From Halanaerobiales bacterium (GTDB lineage: Bacteria > Bacillota > Halanaerobiia > Halanaerobiales > DTU029), in assembly GCA_022360715.1 (NCBI GenBank), contig JAKSCG010000137.1:62001-126000 (forward strand): DNA of 64,000 nt, read 5' to 3'. The notes under the pieces are model-generated. The model had not been told where the DNA came from and ran no database searches. It was given only the letters and a program-made list of their open reading frames with translations. Below, piece by piece: positions 14,392-22,979 of this stretch (within the stretch, counting starts at the first letter, position 1; each line of letters starts with the position of its first letter). The position numbers and the translations under genes were made by a program.

Positions 14392-15645
14392 ATGGATAAA
14401 CCTTTAAAAGAAAAGGTAATCCTGGTTTCTTTAAAAAAAGGTGTCGATCCAAATGAAGTCTTTAATAAAGACAAAGTAAACGGCTTAATCGGGAGCGGTC
14501 ATGACCTGAAGTTTGAAAGATTACACAGGATTGAACCGGTTGTCGAAAAAGCTAAAAAGTCCCCTACTTATGTATTTACCGCTAAGCCGGCCAGTAATGA
14601 AGAAATTTTTGAACAAGCTTTACAACAAATGCCGGAAGAAGAAAAGCGATTGTACAGAATCTACCAGGTCAAGGTCAACGGCAAGGTAGATATTAATTGC
14701 TTACTGGAAGAACTGGCCAAAGAGCAGGGAGTAGTTTTTGCCGAAGAAAATTTTCTCCACTCATTATCGACAACTACGCCCAATGATCCTTACTATGCTG
14801 AACTCTATGGTTTAAAGAAGATTAATTGTGAAAAGGCGTGGGAAATCACACAAGGGGCAGGGATAATCGTTGCCGTCCTTGATACGGGAGTTGACTACAA
14901 TCATCCCGATCTATCTGCTAATATGTGGAGAGATGCCAGTGGTAACTTTGGATATGATTTTTCCAACGGGGAGGCTGATCCGGCTGACTATAATGGGCAT
15001 GGAACCCATGTAGCCGGTACGATAGCTGCTACCGGGAACAATTCGATTGGGGTAATCGGTGTAGCTCCTAAGGCTAAGATTATGGCAGTCAAAATATTTC
15101 CCAATGCTTATACCAATGTAATCAGTCAGGCCATAAAATATGCTGTTGATAATGGAGCCAGGGTTTTAAATAACAGTTGGGGACCCAGGGTGCGAAGGCC
15201 GGCTAGCCCGACACTGGAATCAGCAATAGATTATGCAAATGCTAAAGGGGCAATAACTGTTTTTGCTGCCGGCAATAATGATGATGATGTGCAATTCTAT
15301 TCACCGGCAAATTATGATAAGACAATCGCGGTTGCAGCAGTTGATGCTAATGATCAACGAGCTATTTCTTCAAATTATGGTGAATTGGTAAATGTCGCAG
15401 CTCCAGGGGTTGAGATCTTATCCCTGGCGGCAAATAGTGCATATCTTAAAATGAGTGGGACATCGATGGCTGCACCCCATGTTTCCGGCTTGATTGCCTT
15501 AATGCTGTCTAATAATAAAAGACTGAGTTTTCAAGATGTACGAGCTATTCTCCAGCATACGGCTGAGCCAATTTCTACTGATCGACCGATCGGAAGCGGC
15601 AGAATTAATGCCTTTGCATCGGTTAGGGAAGAAGTAATGGTGTAA
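14392..15645 (+). CDS. Subtilisin-like serine protease (S8), no signal peptide
   Basis: A 417-aa protein. Residues 1-125 look like an inhibitory propeptide ending in YQVKVNGKVD...VVFAEENF. The catalytic domain follows: Asp164 (DTGVDYNHPDL), His203 (NGHGTHVAGT), oxyanion Asn295 (AAGNND) and Ser358 (GTSMAAPHVSG). No signal peptide or membrane anchor is present, so it is either cytoplasmic or exported without a classical signal. It uses SD GGGGG before ATG. It has no C-terminal domain. The substrate is unknown. Confidence 0.92.
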   Translation: MDKPLKEKVILVSLKKGVDPNEVFNKDKVNGLIGSGHDLKFERLHRIEPVVEKAKKSPTYVFTAKPASNEEIFEQALQQMPEEEKRLYRIYQVKVNGKVDINCLLEELAKEQGVVFAEENFLHSLSTTTPNDPYYAELYGLKKINCEKAWEITQGAGIIVAVLDTGVDYNHPDLSANMWRDASGNFGYDFSNGEADPADYNGHGTHVAGTIAATGNNSIGVIGVAPKAKIMAVKIFPNAYTNVISQAIKYAVDNGARVLNNSWGPRVRRPASPTLESAIDYANAKGAITVFAAGNNDDDVQFYSPANYDKTIAVAAVDANDQRAISSNYGELVNVAAPGVEILSLAANSAYLKMSGTSMAAPHVSGLIALMLSNNKRLSFQDVRAILQHTAEPISTDRPIGSGRINAFASVREEVMV

Positions 15646-15692
15646 AAAAGTCCGGGCGGGGAAAAGTTATTCCACAATTTAGCACAAAGATG

Positions 15693-15776
15693 TTGACATT
15701 TAGCTAGTTAAAATTATATAATTATTAACAGATATAGGAATAATAATTTTTTTATCAATTATGCAAACGTTTGCAA
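15693..15776 (+). promoter_or_regulatory. Promoter and cre-like operator of the sugar ABC operon
   Basis: TTGACA (15693-15698), 18-base spacer, TATAAT (15717-15722). Downstream, ATGCAAACGTTTGCAA (15761-15776) fits the CcpA cre consensus WTGNAANCGNWNNCAW at every fixed position and contains a perfect 14-bp palindrome. Placed about 35 bases after the start site, it should act as a roadblock repressor site for CcpA or another LacI-family protein. Confidence 0.82.
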
Positions 15777-15922
15777 ATAATTACCTACATATTAGTACCT
15801 GTTTTTTACTATATATACATCAAGTCATCAAAAAATTGAAGGGGGTGGATTTTGGGCTAATTAGGGCTTGTTTTTTACTGGCGGGTTTTTTAAAAAATTA
15901 TTTATCTTAAGGGGGATCATGT

Positions 15923-17170
15923 ATGAAGAAGTTTTTACTGACGGGAGTAGTAATGGTTTTATTGCTGGTAATGCTGGGTGGATTTTCGCTTTTTGCCGCT
16001 GAGCAAGTAGAGATTGAATTATTTTATTATAAACAGGAAATTGTTGACCAAATGGAAGAGATGGCCCAACTATTTAGTAGTCAATATCCCGATATTACGG
16101 TTAAATTAACCTTAATTCCCAATGACAGTATGGTTGTTTTGCGGACCAGGATGGCGGGAGGAGATGCCCCGGATATTATTCAACTACAGGCTTATTCGGC
16201 TGTCTTTGAATTCGCTGAAGCAGGGTGGCTAGAAGATATTACTGATCAACCGGTGCTGGCCCAGGTTATGGAAGGAGCCACCAATTCGGTCCGGTATAAC
16301 GGAAGGATTTATGCCCTGCCAATGGATCTGGCCGGTATTGGGATTATCTATAACAAGGATATTTTTAAGCAATATAATTTAACGCCACCGACTACTTTTC
16401 GAGAACTGCGTTATGTCTGCTCGGAATTAAAGAAAAACCAGGTAACACCTTTTGCCGCTCTGTTCAGAGCCAATTGGTCGCTTGGCCACTTTATTTCGAT
16501 GGCCCATACCACGCTGGCCGGGGATAAATTGATGCCGTGGTTGGAAAGAATGAACCAAGGCCAGGGTTCTTTTGCCGACCCGGTTGATCCGAAAGAGCTG
16601 TTTCGGCTGATTGATTTTTACAAGGCTAATGCCAGTGCCAATGCGGCCGAAATGGATTGGAATGAACAACAGGCTGAATTTGCGGCCGGCCAAGCAGCCA
16701 TGATGATTCAGGGCCTATGGTCTTATGGTGCTGCCATTGGAACCAATCCTGCTTTAAATTGTGGCTTTATTCCTTTCCCGGTTAATGATAATCCCGCTGA
16801 CACCAAATTGTTTGCTGATGTTGACTCTACTTTTGCCATTGCCTCCACATCTAGTCCGGCCAAGAAAAAGGCGGCTAAATTATTCCTGGAGTGGTTGTCG
16901 ACACCGGAAGCGATTAGAATGTGGGTGGAAGAATGTAAATTGGTACCGACTTTTCAGGGAGCTGACGTTTCAAAGATGGATGCACCTTTCCAGGACTTAG
17001 TTAGCTACATGAATCAGGGTAAGACTAATCCCTGGGCCTTTGCAATGTATCCGGTTGCTGTTTTTGAGGATGCCTGTAAGAATGGTGCCCAGGAATACCT
17101 TTTTGGCTTAAAGAGTGCCGAAGATGTGATTAACTATATCGATCAAACCTGGCAGCGAGAAATAAAGTAA
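15923..17170 (+). CDS. Extracellular sugar-binding protein of an ABC transporter
   Basis: A 415-aa protein. The signal peptide covers about residues 1-25 (MKK..., hydrophobic core, cleavage near LFAAEQ). There is no lipobox Cys, unusual for a Gram-positive binding protein unless it is retained otherwise. The mature part has the type I sugar-binding protein family 1 pattern, including TRMAGGDAPDIIQL near 75, YALPMDLAGIGIIYNKDIF near 135, AAMMIQGLWS and the C-terminal AAKLFLEWLSTPE. It delivers an oligosaccharide or sugar to the two permeases downstream. No ATPase gene is linked, so a shared MsmX-type ATPase is likely. The substrate is not clear. Confidence 0.9.
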   Translation: MKKFLLTGVVMVLLLVMLGGFSLFAAEQVEIELFYYKQEIVDQMEEMAQLFSSQYPDITVKLTLIPNDSMVVLRTRMAGGDAPDIIQLQAYSAVFEFAEAGWLEDITDQPVLAQVMEGATNSVRYNGRIYALPMDLAGIGIIYNKDIFKQYNLTPPTTFRELRYVCSELKKNQVTPFAALFRANWSLGHFISMAHTTLAGDKLMPWLERMNQGQGSFADPVDPKELFRLIDFYKANASANAAEMDWNEQQAEFAAGQAAMMIQGLWSYGAAIGTNPALNCGFIPFPVNDNPADTKLFADVDSTFAIASTSSPAKKKAAKLFLEWLSTPEAIRMWVEECKLVPTFQGADVSKMDAPFQDLVSYMNQGKTNPWAFAMYPVAVFEDACKNGAQEYLFGLKSAEDVINYIDQTWQREIK

Positions 17171-17181
17171 GCTAAAAACAG

Positions 17182-17208
17182 GGGTAGGCAGCTTCTAGCT
17201 GCTTACCC
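17182..17208 (+). promoter_or_regulatory. Intergenic stem-loop between binding-protein and permease genes
   Basis: GGGTAGGCAGCT/AGCTGCTTACCC, 12 bp with one G-T pair, loop TCT, no T run. Such hairpins behind ABC binding-protein genes usually protect upstream mRNA and lower permease expression. Confidence 0.65.
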
Positions 17209-17239
17209 TGCTTATTACTTGACGAGAAGGGGATAGACT

Positions 17240-18571
17240 ATGATCATTTCTAAAAAAAACAGAGTATTTTATTTTATTATATTCCTCCTCCCGGCTTTGC
17301 TCCTCTATTGCACATTTTTTGTTTTTCCCTTACTTCAGGGAATTAGGTTTTCCTTTACCGACTGGAATGGGATTGTACCGGAAATACCTTTTTCGCTGAG
17401 CAAAGAACAGTTTGAAAATGATGTAATCAAACAGTTACAAGCACAGGAGGAGGTAGAATTTTTACGAAATTATTATCAACTGGATCATTCCGGTCAATAT
17501 TATCGTTTGCAAAATTGGATTGAGGAGAATGGAACGAATAGAAAGTTAAATGATCGCGAACGGAAAAAAATAAAAAGGGTTTTAAAATCGGTCGGAATCA
17601 GTCCGATTAACTATATTGGTCTGGCTAATTTTCGGGAAATGTTTGCCGATCAACGTTTTATTCCAAGATTTGAACGGAAATATCTATTTAATGAATTTGA
17701 TCCCCTCCCGCTGACATTAACTGTTGAAGAGTTCAGGAATAATCTTTTAAATCATATCGAAAATCAAGATGACCAAGCATTTTTATTGAGTAATTATATA
17801 TATAATGAAAGTAAGGCAGCTTATCAGCTAATCGAACAGGAACTGAGTTTTGCCGAAGATGAGCGGTTACGGTTGCTTTTAAGTGAAAACCTTTATGCGC
17901 AAAGGTTGGAACTTGGGGTGATCGGGTTTACCTTATTCTTTACAGTTTTTAATGTGTTTTTCAGCAATATCCTGGCCTTGCTCCTGGCGCTGGTTCTCGA
18001 TCAGAAGATGAGAATGCGCAACATATTAAGGTCGATGTTTTTTTTGCCGAATGTAATCAGTTTAGTTATTGTTGCCTATATTTGGTCTTTTATGTTCCGC
18101 TTGATCTTCCCTAGAATAACTGGTATATCAATCTGGCTCGGTAGTCCTGAACTGGCTAAATATGCGGTGTTGCTCGTTACGATCTGGCAGGGATGTGGCT
18201 ATTTGATGATTATATATCTGGCCGGTTTACAGACGATTCCACCGGAATTAATCGAGGCAGCCGAAGTTGACGGGGCCAGCTGGTTGCAAAAACTATTTAG
18301 GATTAAATTGCCGCTTCTGGTTCCTTCCTTTACGATCTGCCTCTTTTATAGTTTGGCCCACTCCCTAAAGCACTTTGACGGGATTTTTGCCTTAACCGGA
18401 GGAGGTCCGGGCTATGCGACCACCAACATTGTCATTGATATTTATAAAAATGCCTTTTTGCAGAACAGATATGGTTATGCCACGGCCAAGGCGATCCTGT
18501 TGTGTTTGATTATCATCATTATAACCGGAACCCAGTTGTACTTAATGAAAAAAAAGGAAGTGGAATTATGA
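17240..18571 (+). CDS. Sugar ABC transporter permease (MalF/UgpA-like) with large insertions
   Basis: A 443-aa protein, about 140 residues longer than the usual 290-310. After the first membrane helix (residues 10-35) and FTDWNG, an inserted charged segment spans about 55-120. The conserved NYIGLANFREMFADQRF follows, then a second insertion (about 142-225) before the next helix (FTLFFTVFNVFFSN). The rest is standard: further helices and an EAA loop (EAAEVDGASWLQKLFRIKLPLL). The insertions lie in the first extracytoplasmic loop, near where the binding protein docks, and contain repeated EEF/DDQAFLLSNY-like helical units. Expression is coupled to the second permease by an ATGA overlap. Confidence 0.9.
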   Translation: MIISKKNRVFYFIIFLLPALLLYCTFFVFPLLQGIRFSFTDWNGIVPEIPFSLSKEQFENDVIKQLQAQEEVEFLRNYYQLDHSGQYYRLQNWIEENGTNRKLNDRERKKIKRVLKSVGISPINYIGLANFREMFADQRFIPRFERKYLFNEFDPLPLTLTVEEFRNNLLNHIENQDDQAFLLSNYIYNESKAAYQLIEQELSFAEDERLRLLLSENLYAQRLELGVIGFTLFFTVFNVFFSNILALLLALVLDQKMRMRNILRSMFFLPNVISLVIVAYIWSFMFRLIFPRITGISIWLGSPELAKYAVLLVTIWQGCGYLMIIYLAGLQTIPPELIEAAEVDGASWLQKLFRIKLPLLVPSFTICLFYSLAHSLKHFDGIFALTGGGPGYATTNIVIDIYKNAFLQNRYGYATAKAILLCLIIIIITGTQLYLMKKKEVEL

Positions 18572-19440
18572 GCATAAAAGGTCTTAAATTAAATCAATTC
18601 CCGGGAATCGAAAGTAATTCTCTAAAAAGTAGAAAGTTTGCTTTAAATTTGCTGCAAATAGTGATGATCATTATTGCTCTGCTCTTTCTTTTTCCGGCCT
18701 ATTTAGTCCTGATCAATTCTTTTAAAGATAATTCCCAGATTATCCTCAATCCGCTTTCCTTACCCGCTTCTTTTGATTTTAGTAATTATATCAATGCCTG
18801 GCGCGAGACGAATTTTCCGGCTGTTTTTCTGAATACCTTGCTGATTACGGTGCTTAGTACTACCGGAATTATTGTGGTCAGTTCAATGGCCGCTTATATC
18901 CTGGTCCGGACCAGGAATAAAATTAGCTGGTTGCTCTATCTATTCTTTGTTTTTAATATGATCGTACCCTTTCAAACAATTATGATTCCCCTTAATATTA
19001 CTGCCACTAGTTTAAATCTTAAAAATGTATACGGGATTATCCCTATTTATATTGGCTTATTATGTCCACTGGCTGTTTTTATGTACCACGGTTTTATTAA
19101 GACAGTTCCTGCTCAGATCGAGGAATCGGCGGCTATTGACGGGGCATCGATCTTTCAAATCTTTTTTCAAGTAGTTTTTCCGATTTTGAAGCCGGTTCAT
19201 GCAACTGTGGCCATTATTAATGTGCTCTGGATCTGGAATGATTTCCTGCTACCGTTGATTATTCTACCCAGTAGGTCGACGATCCAACTGGCGCAATATA
19301 TCTTTTTTGGGATGTTCCGGCAGGAATTCTCGCTAGCGATGGCTTCCTTAATCCTTTCCGCTTCACCGGTTATCCTGTTTTACCTGCTAATGCAAAAGCA
19401 GATTATCAAAGGGGTTGCGGCCGGGGCGATTAAAGGTTAA
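18568..19440 (+). CDS. Sugar ABC transporter permease (MalG/UgpE-like)
   Basis: A 290-aa protein of normal size. The start at 18568 overlaps the previous stop (ATGA), with AAGGAAG in front. Six membrane helices are visible; the EAA loop is ESAAIDGASIFQIFFQVVFPILKP. It forms the heterodimeric channel with the preceding permease. A terminator follows, closing the three-gene operon. Confidence 0.9.
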   Translation: MSIKGLKLNQFPGIESNSLKSRKFALNLLQIVMIIIALLFLFPAYLVLINSFKDNSQIILNPLSLPASFDFSNYINAWRETNFPAVFLNTLLITVLSTTGIIVVSSMAAYILVRTRNKISWLLYLFFVFNMIVPFQTIMIPLNITATSLNLKNVYGIIPIYIGLLCPLAVFMYHGFIKTVPAQIEESAAIDGASIFQIFFQVVFPILKPVHATVAIINVLWIWNDFLLPLIILPSRSTIQLAQYIFFGMFRQEFSLAMASLILSASPVILFYLLMQKQIIKGVAAGAIKG

Positions 19441-19488
19441 CTGTTTATCCTTTTACGAAAAAAAGCAATAAAAGCAACACTAGGAGAT

Positions 19489-19527
19489 ACCTCTTAAGGT
19501 CATACCTTAAGGGGTTTTATTTTTTTA
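19489..19527 (+). terminator. Terminator of the sugar ABC operon
   Basis: 11-bp stem ACCTCTTAAGG/CCTTAAGGGGT (one T-G pair), loop TCATA, followed by TTTTATTTTTTT. Confidence 0.85.
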
Positions 19528-19646
19528 AAGTTTGCAAAGGGACCGCTAAAGTATTATAATAGTAAAGGTATTTTGAACGCAATTGACTATCTCTTCAGGA
19601 TAATAAACTATTTTAGTCTACTTAAAGCTTGAAAAGGGTGATTATC

Positions 19647-20987
19647 ATGATCAAACATGAAACAGAACTCAGTTATTTTAGTTTACTTAAATTTTTTTTG
19701 CCGTTGGCCGCAACCCCCGTTTTAATTGGATTAGCCCACTCGATCGCCAATGCCACCCTGGCCCGATTACCATATCCGGAATTAAGTATTGCCGTTTTTG
19801 CGGTTGTAAGGGGGATAACGATGATCTGTAGTTCACCATCCTTACTTAGCCTGCAATTAGTTGTCAGCTTTGTTGATGAGCCGTCTAGTTATCGGCTCAT
19901 TAATCGTTTTAACTGGGTATTGGGATTAATGCTGTGCTTGATTTTGTCGGCCCTGGCTTATACACCGCTGGGTAAAGTGGTTTTTACCAGGTTGGTCGGT
20001 TTAACTGAGCCCAGACAGATTGCCTATGCTTATGCCGGACTGAGAATAACCTGCTTTTTACCCCTGGTCCAGGTTTTACGGAATCATTATCAGGGACTGG
20101 CCCTTAGTTTAAAAAAGACCGGGTTGTTTGTCCCGGGGATAGTAATCCGTCTGCTTTTTATTTCGTTTTTTTTATGGTGGACTGTTCATTCCCAGGCGGT
20201 ATTAGGCATATTTGCGGTGGCCTTAAGCTGGGTGGTCGGGATCGGGATCGAAGGCATTTTTATTGTAATTAGCCTTCTTTATGATTCCGGCTCGGTCAAA
20301 AAAGTGCTTAACAGTTTGCCGCCAAAAGATGGGAAGCGTCCCTCGTTGGGGGAAGTAATCAAATTTTTTATTCCGTTGGCGGTGATGATGTCGTTAACTG
20401 CTTTTGCCGAACCGGCGGTTCAAGGCGGGCTGGCCCGGAGTGCCCTGGCTACTCAGTCACTGGCTGTTTACGGGGTAGCCTGGTCGTTGGTCATGCTTTT
20501 AAATAGTCCTTTACGGCCCCTTCATCAATTATCACTGGTTTATACCAGGGGGACTGATGATCCGAACTGGAATCTGGTCAAGATGTTTTCGCTGATCAGT
20601 GGTTTAGTGATCAGTTTGCTCACAATAATCCTGGCTCTTACTCCAATTGGATTTTGGCTATTAAATACGGTAATTGCTGTTTCCCGAGAGATAACATTGT
20701 TGGTAATGAAGGTTTTACTTGTTTTTTCCGTCTACCCGATTATCCGTTCTTTACGAGAGACTTACTGGGGATTAATGATGGGTTGGCGAAATACCTTCTT
20801 TATAGCCATATCAAAGCTAGTCAATATTGGCTTAGTAGTAGTTGTTTTGATAATAAGTTTGACCATAGTAAATCTACATCCGGCAGTAATCGGTGCTTTA
20901 GCCTTTATTACCGGTGAAATTGTGGAGAGCCTTTTAATCTGGCAATTTAGTTGCCGGAATAGTGCTCAGTCTTTGGGAAAAAACTAA
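19647..20987 (+). CDS. MOP-superfamily transporter, ANKH-like
   Basis: A 446-aa protein, start chosen at ATG 19647 behind AAAGGGTG. It has about 12 hydrophobic helices. The N-terminal LLKFFLPLAATPVLIGLAHSIANATLARLP and the repeat-like second half (VIKFFIPLAVMMSLTAFAEPAVQGGLARS) show the two-fold repeat of MATE/MOP exporters. The ALARLP...FAVVRGI pattern resembles prokaryotic relatives of the progressive ankylosis protein more than drug-efflux MATEs. The substrate is unknown. It appears monocistronic. Confidence 0.75.
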   Translation: MIKHETELSYFSLLKFFLPLAATPVLIGLAHSIANATLARLPYPELSIAVFAVVRGITMICSSPSLLSLQLVVSFVDEPSSYRLINRFNWVLGLMLCLILSALAYTPLGKVVFTRLVGLTEPRQIAYAYAGLRITCFLPLVQVLRNHYQGLALSLKKTGLFVPGIVIRLLFISFFLWWTVHSQAVLGIFAVALSWVVGIGIEGIFIVISLLYDSGSVKKVLNSLPPKDGKRPSLGEVIKFFIPLAVMMSLTAFAEPAVQGGLARSALATQSLAVYGVAWSLVMLLNSPLRPLHQLSLVYTRGTDDPNWNLVKMFSLISGLVISLLTIILALTPIGFWLLNTVIAVSREITLLVMKVLLVFSVYPIIRSLRETYWGLMMGWRNTFFIAISKLVNIGLVVVVLIISLTIVNLHPAVIGALAFITGEIVESLLIWQFSCRNSAQSLGKN

Positions 20988-21006
20988 CTTGATTCCGACA
21001 GCGAAA

Positions 21007-21052
21007 TGCCGCTAAGAACTTCCACTTAGATCAAGCGGCTGTCCTAGCGGCA
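21007..21052. repeat. Inverted repeat between convergent genes
   Basis: TGCCGCTA (21007-21014) and TAGCGGCA (21045-21052) are exact complements around an internal AGCGGCT-containing loop. There is no clear T run, but it sits between two convergent genes and may be a bidirectional transcription stop. Confidence 0.4.
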
Positions 21053-21079
21053 GCTAACTCATCGCTTTGTTTTATGGTC

Positions 21080-22228
21080 TTATTTCCGACGCTTCCAGAC
21101 TAGATAGAGGATAGCAAGGATTAGCAGATAGGGTAAAATGGTTCCAAGTCCGACGATTAAACGATAGATACTTTGGGATAAGGCTTGAATTGCCTGCCGT
21201 AAAGCCCTGACCATACCCCAGTTGCCTGAGCCGAGCGGTTTTATTTCCTGAAACTCGACAGAAATGGAACTTAGGTTAACACGGTCATCAAGGTAATTTA
21301 AGCGCCCTTCCAGTCTCTCGATCTCAGTTCTGACCCTTTCCAGCTCTTTTTCGATCTTTAAAATATCCTCAACCGTTGTTGCTTGATCCAACAGCTCCCG
21401 GTAACGTTCCTCCTGAAGAAGCAAATTTTTAAGTCTGATCTCCAGATCATAATATTCTTCACTGACATCCTGCCCCGAGATAGAGCGGTAGAGGAGGCTG
21501 CCGATTTCTTCGCCGGTTAAAAGATCGAGCACGGTTGTAAATTGATCGGCCGGAATTTTTAGATAATAATTACTGTATTTGTTTTGGTTATCATCTTGCC
21601 AGTTGCTGGAGTTAGCAATATACCCCCCATATTTTTCTGTAATCGCTATGATCTGTTGGTAGACTTTGGTTATATCCTTTACCTCGATCCGAATACTGGC
21701 TTCTTTGATGATCTTTTGGTCAATTTGAACCCTAGAACCAGCACTTGCTTGGAGTTGTGCAGCCTGGTCTTTATGCTCTGCTTTCATTAGCATATTGCGA
21801 TTTAGTGAGAAATCCTGCCGATATTCTGTCTGGGGTGAAGATATAGAATCCTGTTGAGCAAAATTTCCGCTTAAACTGGCCAGAATTACTATAATAATTA
21901 CTGCTGAAACTGCCAGCGCACCGGCCGGTATTTTAAGGGGAAAGATAAAATATCTTTTTAAGCGATTTAGCCAGCCTGCTGAGGAGTCTTTCCCGTGCCT
22001 GACTCTTTCCGTTTGATTAATTTTAGCAATTAATCCGGGAAGGAACTCTTCCGGTGCTGTTGTTTCGTTTAGGGAAGAGAGGAGTTGCTGATTAAGGCGG
22101 TATGCTGCTAGTTCCTGGCGGCATTCCTTACATTCTGTTAAGTGTTTTTTAATAATTTCCAGCTCATCTTTTTCCAGTCCGTTATCCAGATAAAGTGGTA
22201 ATAGTTCTTTGATCTGTTTATGATCCAT
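21080..22228 (-). CDS. Anti-sigma factor: zinc-finger domain fused to DUF4349
   Basis: A 382-aa protein. The N-terminal anti-sigma zinc finger has the HxxxCxxC motif (HLTECKEC, around residues 29-36). A membrane helix lies near 103-125 (AGALAVSAVIIIVILASLSGNF). The DUF4349 domain follows (about 170-345: IKEASIRIEVKDITKVYQQI, YLKIPADQF, a long coiled coil with ERVRTEIERLEGRLNYLDDR). A second membrane helix is at the C-terminus. It overlaps the ECF sigma gene by 11 bases, so the pair is an RsiW-like membrane sensor and its sigma factor; the DUF4349 part is probably the extracytoplasmic sensing domain. Confidence 0.88.
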   Translation of the reverse strand: MDHKQIKELLPLYLDNGLEKDELEIIKKHLTECKECRQELAAYRLNQQLLSSLNETTAPEEFLPGLIAKINQTERVRHGKDSSAGWLNRLKRYFIFPLKIPAGALAVSAVIIIVILASLSGNFAQQDSISSPQTEYRQDFSLNRNMLMKAEHKDQAAQLQASAGSRVQIDQKIIKEASIRIEVKDITKVYQQIIAITEKYGGYIANSSNWQDDNQNKYSNYYLKIPADQFTTVLDLLTGEEIGSLLYRSISGQDVSEEYYDLEIRLKNLLLQEERYRELLDQATTVEDILKIEKELERVRTEIERLEGRLNYLDDRVNLSSISVEFQEIKPLGSGNWGMVRALRQAIQALSQSIYRLIVGLGTILPYLLILAILYLVWKRRK

Positions 22229-22802
22229 CAGTTATCCCTCCTTTCACAATGCCTTGCAACTTATCACGCAAACTCCGCCGGGCTCTGCTTAAACGTGATT
22301 TAACCGTGCCGGGGGAAATTTTTAGTATTTCAGCTATTTGATGATAACTGAAGTCCTGTATATCCCGCAGAATGAGGATTTCCCGTTGTTCAAGCGGTAA
22401 TTTGCCCAATTGGTTTTGGATCTCCCTTTTTCTTTCCTGTTCAATTGATACTTTTTCCGGTGAATATTGATTGTCCGGTATTAAAATTTCTTGTTCCCCA
22501 TCACCACTGTTAGTAAGACTGCTTGTGGCCGGTTCCCTTTTACGCTTTCTTAATTGATCGCGGCACAGATTGGTTGTAATCCGAAAAAGCCAGGTTGCGA
22601 AATTGGCTTTTTCCTTAAACCGGTCCAGGTTTTGATAGACCCGGATAAAGGTTTCCTGGGCCAGGTCCCCCGCATCTTCCCGATTTCCGAGCATGCGGTA
22701 AGTAGTATTATAGACCTTGTGCTGATAGCGCCGGACCAATTTTTCAAAAATTTCTTTTTCACCTTTTTTAAATCGCTGAACTAATTCCAGATCAGATTCC
22801 AC
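22218..22802 (-). CDS. ECF sigma factor (SigW-like)
   Basis: A 194-aa protein with GTG start and AAGGAG 9 bases upstream. Region 2 is clear (YNTTYRMLGNREDAGDLAQETFIRVYQNL, FATWLFRITTNLCRDQLRKRKRE). After a spacer, region 4.2 follows (KLPLEQREILILRDIQDFSYHQIAEILKISPGTVKSRLSRARRSLRDKL). It is co-transcribed with the anti-sigma gene and likely answers envelope stress. Any autoregulatory promoter would lie in 22803-22930, but I could not assign it. Confidence 0.93.
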   Translation of the reverse strand: MESDLELVQRFKKGEKEIFEKLVRRYQHKVYNTTYRMLGNREDAGDLAQETFIRVYQNLDRFKEKANFATWLFRITTNLCRDQLRKRKREPATSSLTNSGDGEQEILIPDNQYSPEKVSIEQERKREIQNQLGKLPLEQREILILRDIQDFSYHQIAEILKISPGTVKSRLSRARRSLRDKLQGIVKGGITDGS

Positions 22803-22930
22803 CGCCTTTCACTCCTTTCTATTTATTTAGACGAAAGAATGCGGTTTTTGTTCCCGTTAAATTATAATTTCAACATACTAGAAGTATATCCCTTTTTATT
22901 GTTCTTACCCAACTATAGCTAAGGGGTTTC

Positions 22931-22960
22931 TTGACTAAAAGGGGAATTTTGCGATATACT
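22931..22960 (+). promoter_or_regulatory. selA promoter
   Basis: TTGACT (22931-22936), 18-base spacer, TATACT (22955-22960), 20 bases before the ATG at 22980, with AAAGGGG as SD. Confidence 0.7.
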
Positions 22961-22979
22961 GAACGGGAAAGGGGTTACA

